Of a stretch of DNA of 64,000 nucleotides, positions 8,698 through 15,995 are shown piece by piece. Both the position numbers and the translations under genes were made by a program. The notes below the pieces were generated by a model. The model was given only the letters and a program-made list of their open reading frames with translations. It did no database searches and was not told the DNA's origin. Within the stretch, counting starts at the first letter, position 1; each line of letters opens with the position of its first letter. This DNA is from Chitinophagales bacterium (lineage in GTDB: Bacteria > Bacteroidota > Bacteroidia > Chitinophagales > Saprospiraceae): contig JAFLBP010000005.1 of NCBI GenBank assembly GCA_017303875.1, forward strand, positions 1 to 64,000. The letters are read 5' to 3'.

Positions 8698-9825
8698 ATG
8701 GAGCATCCCGCATCCACATCCCCAATCCGCTACCCCGATTGGTTCGCCGATTGGAAAAGCCGTATTCAGTCTGCGCAAATTAAGGCTGCCCTGCAAGTCA
8801 ACCGAGAAGTGTTGCTCCTGTACTGGGAGTTAGGCCGTGACATCGCCGAAAAACAAAAAAGTGCTACCTGGGGCGATGGCCTGATACCCCGCTTTGCGAG
8901 GGATTTAAAGGCGACGTTTCCGCATTTGAAGGGATTTTCGCGTACCAATCTGTTTTATGTGCGAAAGTGGTACTTGTTTTATCAAGCTGAGTTCTCAATT
9001 GTCCCACAACTTGCGGGACAATTAGAAGACAAACAAAAAGTACTTGTCTCGCAGAGCGAAGCACAATCTCAAAAAAATGATAATGAAGAATTTAAGGTGT
9101 TGTTGCTTGTTCCTTGGGGACATCATAGGCATATTATTGATAAATGCTCTGATATAGACGAAGCCGTTTTTTACCTCCAAAAAACGGTCCAGCACAACTG
9201 GAGCCGCGATGCCCTCGTCGGACAAATAAAGCAAAATCTTTATGCGCGACAAGGCAGGGCTATCACCAATTTTGAGCGAACGCTCCCAAAACCCCAAAGC
9301 GACCTCGCCATTGAAACGCTGAAAAATCCGTATAATTTTGACTTTTTGAATCTCGGTGATGAAGCCCTGGAACGTGATGTTGAGCAGGCCATGATGCTGC
9401 ACGTGGAGCGCGTATTACTCGAACTTGGGCAGGGCTTTGCGCTCGTAGGCCGACAATACAAAATTACGGTAGACGACGAAGACTACTATTTTGACCTGCT
9501 TTTCTACCATACCCGCCTCCATTGCTATGTAGTTGTAGATTTAAAAGGTGGAAAGTTTAAGCCCGAATACGCCGGAAAAATGAATTTTTACTGCTCGGCA
9601 GCGGACGATCTTTTGCGTACTGACATAGAGCAACCCACTATCGGTCTAATCCTTTGTCGGGAGTCAAGCAAGCGTACGACCGTAGAGTATGCTCTGCGTG
9701 ACATCCATAAACCACTGGGTATTTCGGAGTATATTCTGACCAATACGCTCCCTGAAAACCTGAAAAACATCCTGCCTACAACCGAGGAACTCGAACGGGA
9801 ATTGGATGAGCATTTTGACAGTTGA
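8698..9825 (+). CDS. YhcG/DUF1016 family PD-(D/E)XK nuclease
   Basis: 375 aa. The N-terminal DUF1016 helical domain (about 10-105) has YWELGRDIAEKQ and FSRTNLFYVRKWYLFY; the middle has VPWGHHRHIIDK. The C-terminal PD-(D/E)XK domain (about 245-355) has YYFDLLFYH, VVVDLKGGKFKPEYAGKMNFY and IGLILCRE. The catalytic third position is D in DLK, where many homologues have ELK. Family members are often found beside type I restriction loci or other mobile DNA, and are predicted to act on nucleic acid; the substrate is not established. It is transcribed opposite to the hsd operon and appears to be a separate unit. Residues 100-125 include a short stretch (QAEFSIVPQLAGQLEDKQK) that looks like a family-variable insert. 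Confidence 0.9.
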   Translation: MEHPASTSPIRYPDWFADWKSRIQSAQIKAALQVNREVLLLYWELGRDIAEKQKSATWGDGLIPRFARDLKATFPHLKGFSRTNLFYVRKWYLFYQAEFSIVPQLAGQLEDKQKVLVSQSEAQSQKNDNEEFKVLLLVPWGHHRHIIDKCSDIDEAVFYLQKTVQHNWSRDALVGQIKQNLYARQGRAITNFERTLPKPQSDLAIETLKNPYNFDFLNLGDEALERDVEQAMMLHVERVLLELGQGFALVGRQYKITVDDEDYYFDLLFYHTRLHCYVVVDLKGGKFKPEYAGKMNFYCSAADDLLRTDIEQPTIGLILCRESSKRTTVEYALRDIHKPLGISEYILTNTLPENLKNILPTTEELERELDEHFDS

Positions 9826-9908
9826 TCGTGCTATGGCAAAACATCACGCACTTGTATGCGGCTTATCTGCCATTAAGTAACAACAAGCGTAAAACCATTC
9901 CAACGTTA

Positions 9909-10070
9909 AGAGCATGTTCGGAAATCCATCAATCGGCTGCAAGCGGCAAATTTCCTGCTGCACTACGTTGGTTTTCTTCGTCGTAGCTGCCGGCTACGCC
10001 TGTGAAAACCGCCTTGTTCAGCATGAAATTTGCTCGCTTTCGCGCGATCATGAATTCCCGAACATGCTCT
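9909..10070. mobile_element. 162-bp palindromic MITE-like element, full copy
   Basis: Ends are inverted: AGAGCATGTTCGG at the left, CCGAACATGCTCT at the right, and the two arms (about 75 bases each) remain alignable inward as an imperfect palindrome around the centre. The right 95 bases recur without mismatch, in opposite orientation, at 42724-42818. There is no coding capacity and no clear target-site duplication. It fits a non-autonomous transposable repeat or a large REP-like hairpin. Confidence 0.8.
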
Positions 10071-10090
10071 AAATCAATAAAAAAACACCT

Positions 10091-10963
10091 ATGCAATTTT
10101 TAAAAGCACTCCTGCTCCTCCTGATGCCATTGGCACTGCAAGCCCAGGTAAACACAAACTATTTTAAGGAATTGCAGCAGTGGCACACCGAACGCGAACA
10201 AGCGCTCGCCGCCGAAAATGGCTGGATCAACCTCGCCGGGCGTTATATCCTCAAGCCGGGAGCCAATACTTTCGGCTCGGCCAAAGACAATGCGGTCAAA
10301 TTTCCGAAAGGCAAATGCGCGGCCCGCATGGGTACGCTGCTCGTAGGCCCGGATTCCGTCTGGGTGCTGCCCGCCCGAAAAGCCGATATTCGGCTCCAGG
10401 GCAACAAAATTCGCCAAAAAACGCTGCTGTACCCCGGCCCGGAGGGCCTTACGTTGCACAGCGGCAGCCTGCGGTATTTCATTATCCGGCGCGGCACACA
10501 ATTCATCCTGCGCCTGCGCGACCTCGAACATCCGGCCCTGAAAACCTTCCACGGTATCCCCGTTTTTCCGGCAGATACCAGCTGGCGGGTGCGCGCCAAA
10601 TTGGAACGCAGGCCCGGTAAAACCATTCCCATCACCAATGTGCTGGGCCAGACAACGCAGATGGATTGTCCCGGAACCCTGCATTTTACCCTGCAAGGCC
10701 GTCCCTGCCGCCTCGATCCGGTCTACGACGACGGCCAGCTCTTTCTCATCTTCGCCGACCCGACCAACGGCACAGAAACCTATGGCTCCGGCCGTTTTCT
10801 CTACGCCGATCAACCCGACGCCGAAGGCTATACCATCTTAGATTTTAATAGGGCCATCAATCCGCCCTGCGCGTTTACGCCGTTTGCAACTTGTCCGCTG
10901 CCGCCCGCGCAAAACCGATTAACGATTGAGGTAAGCGTGGGGGAAAAGGCGGTGGAACATTAG
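10091..10963 (+). CDS. DUF1684 domain protein, secreted
   Basis: 290 aa with signal peptide MQFLKALLLLLMPLALQAQ. The DUF1684 family signature is clear: ENGWINLAGRYILKPGANTFG near 40-60, and the C-terminal block DPTNGTETYGSGRFLYADQ followed by LDFNRAINPPCAFTPFATCPLPP (about 218-275), then NRLTIEVSVGEK. The family is widespread in Bacteroidota and of unknown function. It starts 20 bases after the palindromic element, and a GTGTTTT-type simple repeat follows its stop codon directly. No operon partner is visible. Confidence 0.9.
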   Translation: MQFLKALLLLLMPLALQAQVNTNYFKELQQWHTEREQALAAENGWINLAGRYILKPGANTFGSAKDNAVKFPKGKCAARMGTLLVGPDSVWVLPARKADIRLQGNKIRQKTLLYPGPEGLTLHSGSLRYFIIRRGTQFILRLRDLEHPALKTFHGIPVFPADTSWRVRAKLERRPGKTIPITNVLGQTTQMDCPGTLHFTLQGRPCRLDPVYDDGQLFLIFADPTNGTETYGSGRFLYADQPDAEGYTILDFNRAINPPCAFTPFATCPLPPAQNRLTIEVSVGEKAVEH

Positions 10964-10967
10964 TTTT

Positions 10968-11000
10968 GGGGGTGTTTTAGTGTTCGGGTGTTTTGGTGCT
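10968..11000 (+). repeat. GTGTTTTAGTG-type simple repeat after a stop codon
   Basis: Degenerate tandem of GTGTTTTAGTGTTCGG and GTGTTTTGGTG starting 5 bases past the DUF1684 stop. The same motif, in the same sense orientation relative to its gene, follows the stop at 12476 (see 12432-12470). Confidence 0.7.
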
Positions 11001-11106
11001 GTTGCCAATGGGTCAGGGAATTAGTTTTGATAAAATATTATCATTGTAGGCAAGAAATAGATTTGATTTCTTTGTTGATTCATATATAATTGGTGGCGGT
11101 TTAAGC

Positions 11107-11337
11107 TTACATGGAAATCATCTCTAATTGGGTTTTTTGCGCCCGGGCGCGTTGTGTAATGGCTTCAAGATTTTCCGCAGTGCTGTCTTCCAGCCAGTCC
11201 TCTCCGCATTGGGAGCAGACCAATGCAGGTACATTGCGCACGACAACCACACCGGTTTGCAAGTCGGCGGTGAAAGTGGTAGTACCTTTTTCAATATTGC
11301 CGCCACAAAAGGGGCATTTTGAAGGGATATGAGTCAT
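11107..11337 (-). CDS. YgiT-type zinc-finger protein (putative antitoxin)
   Basis: 76 aa with two CxxC pairs, C8-C11 (KCPFCGG) and C41-C44 (VCSQCGE), as in the zinc-binding N-terminal domain of MqsA/YgiT antitoxins. The usual C-terminal helix-turn-helix of full MqsA is absent; the protein ends in a short charged helix (AENLEAITQRARAQKTQLE). It begins one base after the stop of the DUF4258 gene, in the toxin-first order of the mqsRA family. Its role as antitoxin is inferred from family and pairing. Confidence 0.85.
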   Translation of the reverse strand: MTHIPSKCPFCGGNIEKGTTTFTADLQTGVVVVRNVPALVCSQCGEDWLEDSTAENLEAITQRARAQKTQLEMISM

Positions 11338-11338
11338 C

Positions 11339-11662
11339 TTAATTCCTTTTTGTTTTGAAATCAGGGTTAAAAACCTTTGTATCCGGTTCGTAAGTGGTTA
11401 TGATGAATACGGTTGAATCTTCATCGTTAAATGAAAGAACTACATGCAGCGGCCTGCTTTCAGCGAACCCCAGAAGTAATATGCTGGGATAGGGTTTGTC
11501 TTCCAGATAGGTCTGAATGAGTTCTCCATGAAGGGCTACATCCAATACTTCGTACCTGCTTATTCCTCTGCTGATTAATTTTTCTAGTGCATGCTTACGC
11601 CAGACAATCTGGCCAGCAAGTATGGCTGCTTCATACTTTTTTTTGTCAAAAGGAAAGTTCAT
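11339..11662 (-). CDS. DUF4258 protein (putative toxin)
   Basis: 107 aa, DUF4258 family, a BECR/RelE-like small fold often paired with YgiT zinc-finger proteins. The recognisable line is WRKHALEKLISRGISRYEVLDVALHGELI, then PYPSILLLGF, RPLHVVLSFNDE and IITTYEPD. The H of KHALEK and the final YEPD motif are conserved. It is the first gene of a two-gene unit, with a -7-type box 15 bases upstream. An RNase-type toxin is the likely role by analogy; activity is not shown by sequence alone. Confidence 0.87.
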   Translation of the reverse strand: MNFPFDKKKYEAAILAGQIVWRKHALEKLISRGISRYEVLDVALHGELIQTYLEDKPYPSILLLGFAESRPLHVVLSFNDEDSTVFIITTYEPDTKVFNPDFKTKRN

Positions 11663-11676
11663 AGGCTAGTAAAGTA

Positions 11677-11684
11677 CAAATATA
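11677..11684 (-). promoter_or_regulatory. probable promoter of the DUF4258/YgiT pair
   Basis: Minus-strand TATATTTG, a perfect -7 box, 15 bases before the start codon. A TTGG lies about 17-18 bases upstream. The short leader suggests a nearly leaderless message. Confidence 0.5.
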
Positions 11685-11707
11685 CGTAAAATTAACAAGT
11701 TCCAATA

Positions 11708-12265
11708 TCACTCCCCCCAACGAAACGTTGGGACTTCCAACCCGCACAAATCCAGCACCCGATCCACTACGGTGCCGACGATGGCTTCCCGGCTCGTCGG
11801 GTTGGAGTAGAAAGAAGGCGTGGCCGGACAAATGATGCCGCCCGCCTCGGTCACGGTTTTCATGTTGTTGATATGTATCAGGCTCAGCGGCGTTTCGCGG
11901 GTGACGAGCACTAAGCGTCGTCGCTCTTTGAGCACCACATCCGCCGCGCGGGTAATCAGGTCGTTGCTGATGCCCGTGGCAATACGCGCCAGCATCCCCA
12001 TCGAGCAGGGACAAACGATCATCGAATCATAGCGCGCCGAACCCGAAGCAAAAGGCGCGTTGAAATCATTTTTTTTGTAAAAATCAAAGGGGTAAACGCT
12101 GAAATCCGGCGTGCCGATCTCCAATTCCCAATTGACGATGGCGTTATCCGACATGACCACGCCCACGGCATCCCATTGCCCGCGCAAAGTCGCCAGCCGA
12201 TCCAACAATACTTTGGCATACAAGGCCCCGGAAGAACCGGCTATTCCCACTACTATTTTTTTCAT
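11708..12265 (-). CDS. ubiX: UbiX family flavin prenyltransferase
   Basis: Transfers a dimethylallyl group to FMN to make prenylated FMN, the cofactor of UbiD-type decarboxylases. The 185 aa are a normal length. Features: N-terminal phosphate-binding loop VGIAGSSGALYAKVLLDRL (about 4-22), CPCSMGMLARIATGISNDLITRAADV (about 88-113), RRLVLVTRETPLSLIHINNM (about 118-137) and GGIICPATPSFYSNP (about 144-158). No ubiD or ubiquinone/menaquinone gene is adjacent, so the decarboxylase partner must be elsewhere. A long inverted repeat begins 25 bases upstream of the start codon. Confidence 0.95.
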   Translation of the reverse strand: MKKIVVGIAGSSGALYAKVLLDRLATLRGQWDAVGVVMSDNAIVNWELEIGTPDFSVYPFDFYKKNDFNAPFASGSARYDSMIVCPCSMGMLARIATGISNDLITRAADVVLKERRRLVLVTRETPLSLIHINNMKTVTEAGGIICPATPSFYSNPTSREAIVGTVVDRVLDLCGLEVPTFRWGE

Positions 12266-12289
12266 CGCAAACGTGCTGGCGTTGTATTA

Positions 12290-12377
12290 TTTCGCACAGA
12301 AGGGCACAGATCATACACACAAAAAACACAGATTCAGTGCCTTCTGTGTACTATGATCTGTGCCCTTCTGTGCGAAA
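12290..12377. repeat. perfect 26-bp inverted repeat (GCACAGAAGGGCACAGAT family)
   Basis: Arms at 12290-12315 and 12352-12377 match over all 26 bases around a 36-base loop that itself contains CACAGA/TCTGTG repeats. The core CGCACAGAAGGGCACAGAT recurs at 15909-15927. It lies between ubiX and the VCBS lipoprotein gene. There is no T-run, so it is not a typical terminator. Confidence 0.85.
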
Positions 12378-12431
12378 CCTTCTGTGTAACATCTGTGAGC
12401 AACAAAACAGCATAAGCGCCAAATTAGTTTT

Positions 12432-12470
12432 CCACTAAAACACCCAAACACTAAAACACCAAAACACTGC
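12432..12470 (-). repeat. GTGTTTTAGTG-type simple repeat after a stop codon
   Basis: On the minus strand GTGTTTTGGTGTTTTAGTG then GTTTGGGTGTTTTAGTGG, starting 5 bases past the stop of the VCBS lipoprotein gene. It is the counterpart of 10968-11000. Confidence 0.7.
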
Positions 12471-12475
12471 TCCGC

Positions 12476-15400
12476 TCATTCCCACGCCTGCACCGCCCCA
12501 TTGTTCCGCAGCGCGATCCAGCGCGTTTTTTTACCGCTTTTTACACGGGCAATATCGCGTATTTCCCCTTCTAATCGCAGGCCCGAAGCCTTCGAGCGCA
12601 AAGCTTTAAAATCACCCTTGCCATCGCCGAGCAGCAGCAGTCCGTAGTCGGCATCGGTGTGTCCGAATTCCGGTTTGGCACCGTGGAAATTGCCCGCCGT
12701 CATCAGGTCGGTATGCCCGTCGCCGTTGATGTCCGCCGCTGCGATACCGAATATCGGCGCGAATTGCGCCTCGCTCGGCAGGGGCGCAAAGGCCCATTTG
12801 CCGTTAGCCTGACTCAGCCATACGCCGCTTTGCAGCTCATTTACTTCCAATTTAACGGCATTTTGCAACTGTTCGGGCTTGAAGATTTTTTCTGGTGTCT
12901 GGCCCGTATAATTGCGGTAATGCAGGTATTTCTTTTTCAGGATCGGAATTTCACCCAGCAAATCGCCGCGCAAATTGAAGGGCAGGAGCAGCCCTTCGTT
13001 GTAGCGGCAAAGCAATTGCTCCGGCGTGCCATTTTGATCAAAATCATTAAAAATAAGCGTCAATGGCGTTTGCGCACCCGCTTCCAGGCGTGTGTTCAAA
13101 CCCATATTGCCCACTACAAAATCCGGCTTGCCATCGGCATTCAAATCACTTACATGCAGGCGTTTCCACAGGCCGCGCGCACTGCCCGGCAGCCATTGCT
13201 CCGTGGCATCCGTCAATTGATTGCCCTCGTTGCGGAAGGCCCGCAAGGCCATCCATTCGCCACAAACCAGCAGGTCGGGGTCGCGGTCGCCGTCGAGGTC
13301 GCTCCAGGCTGCGTCGGTGATCAGCCCGAGGTTTTTCAAGGCAGGCGGCTGGGTCATGTTGAAAAAGCCCTTGCCGTCGTTCAGCAGCAGGAAGCCGCTT
13401 ACTGGCACACCGACTTTGCCCGGCAGCAAACGCATGCCCACAAACACATCCTGATCGCCGTCGCCATCGGCATCGGCGGGACGCACGCAACCCGTGGCGA
13501 AAGGTTTTTCACCCGGCAGCGCATCTTTTTTGCGGGTAAAACGGCCCTTGCCGTCGTTCAGGTAAAGGCGGTCGGCCAAAGGGGCGCTGAGTTGTTCAAA
13601 TTCATTGCTGCCCGAACCCACGTACAAGTCCTGGTCGCCGTCGCCATCGGCGTCTAAAAACGCCGCGTCGCTGTCCTCACAGGCGGCATCGGCCTGAAAA
13701 GCCGGCTGCGCGCTGGCGCTGAAATTGCCGTCCGGCTTTTGTAGCAGCAAGGCGCCGCTTTGTCCGGCCGCCGCACAGACGTAAATATCTTCCAGCCCGT
13801 CGCCGTTTACATCAGCCACGGCGCTGCGCGGACTTTCGGTCGAATACAGGAAGTACAGCAGGCGGTCGCGGTCCCAGTCGTAAAACGTATTTTCCTGATG
13901 CTGAAAGGGAAAAAGGATGTCCGTCATTTTCAGCAAAGGCCTGGGTTGCGGGAATAAAGCGGACATCAGCTGGCCGATGGGTTGCGCGCCCGAAGGATCA
14001 AGCGTCAGTTCCTGATCGGCTTTTACCTGCGTGAGCACCGTCGCTTTTTGATGTCCCGGCCAGATTACCACCACACTGTCAATCATCGTGATATTACCCA
14101 ATCCGAAATGCGGCCGCGGGTCCATTGAACTCTGGAAGCCGCGCATGGGCATTTGTTCCTGGTACAGCGTTTGCCCGCCCGCGCGCAGGAATACCTTGGC
14201 GCCCAGCGCCTGGGTGTTCAGGCCCTCGCCGCGCAATTGCAGGCGCAGGAAGTGGTGCTCGACAATTTGCTCGCGGGCTTCATTGCGGTACACAAAAGCC
14301 TCCATATTGGCGTTGTTGACCACCAGATCAAGGTCGCCGTCATTGTCCAAATCGCCATAAGCCGAGCCATTGGAGAAGGAAGGTTCCGAGAGGCCCCAGT
14401 TTTGGGTTTCATTGCTGAAACGCAGGTTTTTCAGGTTTTTAAAGGCGTAATTCGGCACTTTTTCGCTTGGAATGGAATCAATCAGGCGTTTAAAATCCAC
14501 CTGTCCGCCGCCGATAATGGCCTGTTGCACATTCGGGTCGGAGGCAAACATGAGGTAGTCCTGATTGGTCAGATCCTGCGCGATGCCATTGGCCACAAAG
14601 AGGTCGCGCCAGCCGTCGTTGTCCATGTCCATCATCAGCGCCCCCCAGCTCCAGTCGGTCGCTTCCACCCCGGCCAGACAGGCAATTTCGGAGAAAGAGC
14701 CGTCGCCGTTGTTGAGGTGCAGCATGTTGCGGGTAAACTGGTTGTAATAGCCGCAGGACTGCGTGTAGCGCAGGCGGTCGGGACTGTCGAAGGACGTGGT
14801 GGTTTTGATGCGGCGGTCGGGTTCGGGCAGCATATCCGTCACGAAAATATCCGGAAAGGCGTCGTTGTTGATGTCGGCCATATCGGCGCCCATGCTGGCG
14901 GCGCTGATGTGGCGCATGCTTTTTTCGAGTTGTTCCGAAAAGGTGCCGTCGCCCTGGTTGTGGTAGAGGTAATCGCGTTCAAAAAAGTCGTTGGAGACGT
15001 AAATATCCTGCTTGCCGTCCATGTCAATATCGCCCACCGTTACGCCGAGGCCGAAAGCGATGACGCTGCCGAGGATACCGGCCTCGCTGCTCACGTCGCT
15101 GAAAGTGGTTGCGCCGGCTTGCGCGGCATTGTTGCGCAGGAGCTTGTGGCCGCCGAGGCTGTCGCGGGTATTGCGCAGTTTGCGGCGCAGGTCGAAAGAG
15201 CCGATGGGTCGGAAAGAATTGTTGAGGATGTAGGCGTCGAGGTCGCCGTCGCCGTCGTAGTCGAAAAAGGCCGTGTGGGTCGTCAGGCCGGGGTCGTTGA
15301 GGCCGTAGGCGGCGGCTTGTTCGGAGAAGGTGCCGTCGCCGTTATTGATAAACAGTTCGTTGTCGCGGTTGAAGTTGTTGCCCGTTTTTTCATCCGAGCG

Positions 15401-15814
15401 CGGGTTGCCGGAATTGCAGACGTAGATGTCGAGCCGGTTGTCGGCGTTGATGTCCACCATCGCCACGCCGGTAGCCCAGGAGCCTTTGCCGGAGATGCCT
15501 GCTTTATCGCTGACGTCTTCAAATTTCAGGTTGCCGCGATTGAGGTAGAGCTTGTTTTTGGCCATATTGGAGGTAAAAAACAGGTCGGGCAGGCCGTCGT
15601 TGTTCACATCGCCGATGGCTACGCCGCCGCCGTTGTAAAAATTGCGGTAGCGGTAAATGTTGAAGTCGCGGTCGTAGACGAGGTCGTTGCGGAAATCCAC
15701 GCCGCTTTGCGCCGGGCTGAGGCGGGTGAACAGCGGTTTTTGGGTGCTGGGGGAGGGGGCGTCATTGCAGCTCCAGAGCAGGAGTATTCCGAAAACTATC
15801 CAGGCGTGTTTCAT
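12476..15814 (-). CDS. VCBS/FG-GAP repeat and ASPIC/UnbV domain lipoprotein (CRTAC1-like)
   Basis: 1112 aa secreted lipoprotein: short leader MKHAWIVFGILLLWSC ends in lipobox LWSC (C16), predicting lipid anchoring. At least ten FG-GAP/VCBS blades with calcium-type loops D-x-[DN]-x-D-G are visible, e.g. GDVNNDGLPDLFF, DINADNRLDIYV, DYDGDGDLDAYI, DMDNDGWRDLF and DADGDGDQDLYVG, suggesting one or two beta-propellers. Between them is an ASPIC/UnbV domain (about 515-600: LQLRGEGLNTQALGAKV, SSMDPRPHFGLG). Related proteins are common in Bacteroidota and often accompany polysaccharide-binding SusD-like genes, but none is seen here. No T9SS tail. Function is probably surface binding; the ligand is unknown. 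Confidence 0.92.
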   Translation of the reverse strand: MKHAWIVFGILLLWSCNDAPSPSTQKPLFTRLSPAQSGVDFRNDLVYDRDFNIYRYRNFYNGGGVAIGDVNNDGLPDLFFTSNMAKNKLYLNRGNLKFEDVSDKAGISGKGSWATGVAMVDINADNRLDIYVCNSGNPRSDEKTGNNFNRDNELFINNGDGTFSEQAAAYGLNDPGLTTHTAFFDYDGDGDLDAYILNNSFRPIGSFDLRRKLRNTRDSLGGHKLLRNNAAQAGATTFSDVSSEAGILGSVIAFGLGVTVGDIDMDGKQDIYVSNDFFERDYLYHNQGDGTFSEQLEKSMRHISAASMGADMADINNDAFPDIFVTDMLPEPDRRIKTTTSFDSPDRLRYTQSCGYYNQFTRNMLHLNNGDGSFSEIACLAGVEATDWSWGALMMDMDNDGWRDLFVANGIAQDLTNQDYLMFASDPNVQQAIIGGGQVDFKRLIDSIPSEKVPNYAFKNLKNLRFSNETQNWGLSEPSFSNGSAYGDLDNDGDLDLVVNNANMEAFVYRNEAREQIVEHHFLRLQLRGEGLNTQALGAKVFLRAGGQTLYQEQMPMRGFQSSMDPRPHFGLGNITMIDSVVVIWPGHQKATVLTQVKADQELTLDPSGAQPIGQLMSALFPQPRPLLKMTDILFPFQHQENTFYDWDRDRLLYFLYSTESPRSAVADVNGDGLEDIYVCAAAGQSGALLLQKPDGNFSASAQPAFQADAACEDSDAAFLDADGDGDQDLYVGSGSNEFEQLSAPLADRLYLNDGKGRFTRKKDALPGEKPFATGCVRPADADGDGDQDVFVGMRLLPGKVGVPVSGFLLLNDGKGFFNMTQPPALKNLGLITDAAWSDLDGDRDPDLLVCGEWMALRAFRNEGNQLTDATEQWLPGSARGLWKRLHVSDLNADGKPDFVVGNMGLNTRLEAGAQTPLTLIFNDFDQNGTPEQLLCRYNEGLLLPFNLRGDLLGEIPILKKKYLHYRNYTGQTPEKIFKPEQLQNAVKLEVNELQSGVWLSQANGKWAFAPLPSEAQFAPIFGIAAADINGDGHTDLMTAGNFHGAKPEFGHTDADYGLLLLGDGKGDFKALRSKASGLRLEGEIRDIARVKSGKKTRWIALRNNGAVQAWE

Positions 15815-15880
15815 GGGGGCAAAGATAGTTTAATGTGGAATGATGAATGTTGAATGATGAATGATGAATTTGTAACGAGG

Positions 15881-15995
15881 AACGATGAGCGATGAACGAT
15901 GAATATTTTCGCACAGAAGGGCACAGATACTGTACACAGAAGTCACGGAATCTGTGTTTTCTGTGTAAAATATTCATCGTTCATCACTCATCGTT
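15881..15995. repeat. 29-bp inverted repeat at a stop codon (GATGAACGATGA family)
   Basis: Arms 15881-15909 and 15967-15995 (AACGATGAGYGATGAACGAT... and its complement) match at 28 of 29 positions. The 57-base loop holds the GCACAGAAGGGCACAGAT core also found at 12290. The right arm contains the last codons (NDER) and TGA stop of the neighbouring PKD/T9SS gene. Further GATGAAT repeats extend left to about 15838. Confidence 0.85.

Noticed and set aside
14153..15853. 566-codon plus-strand open frame
   Set aside because: Entirely antisense to the VCBS lipoprotein gene; low-complexity Val/Ala/His protein without family features, produced by GC-rich repeated codons on the other strand.
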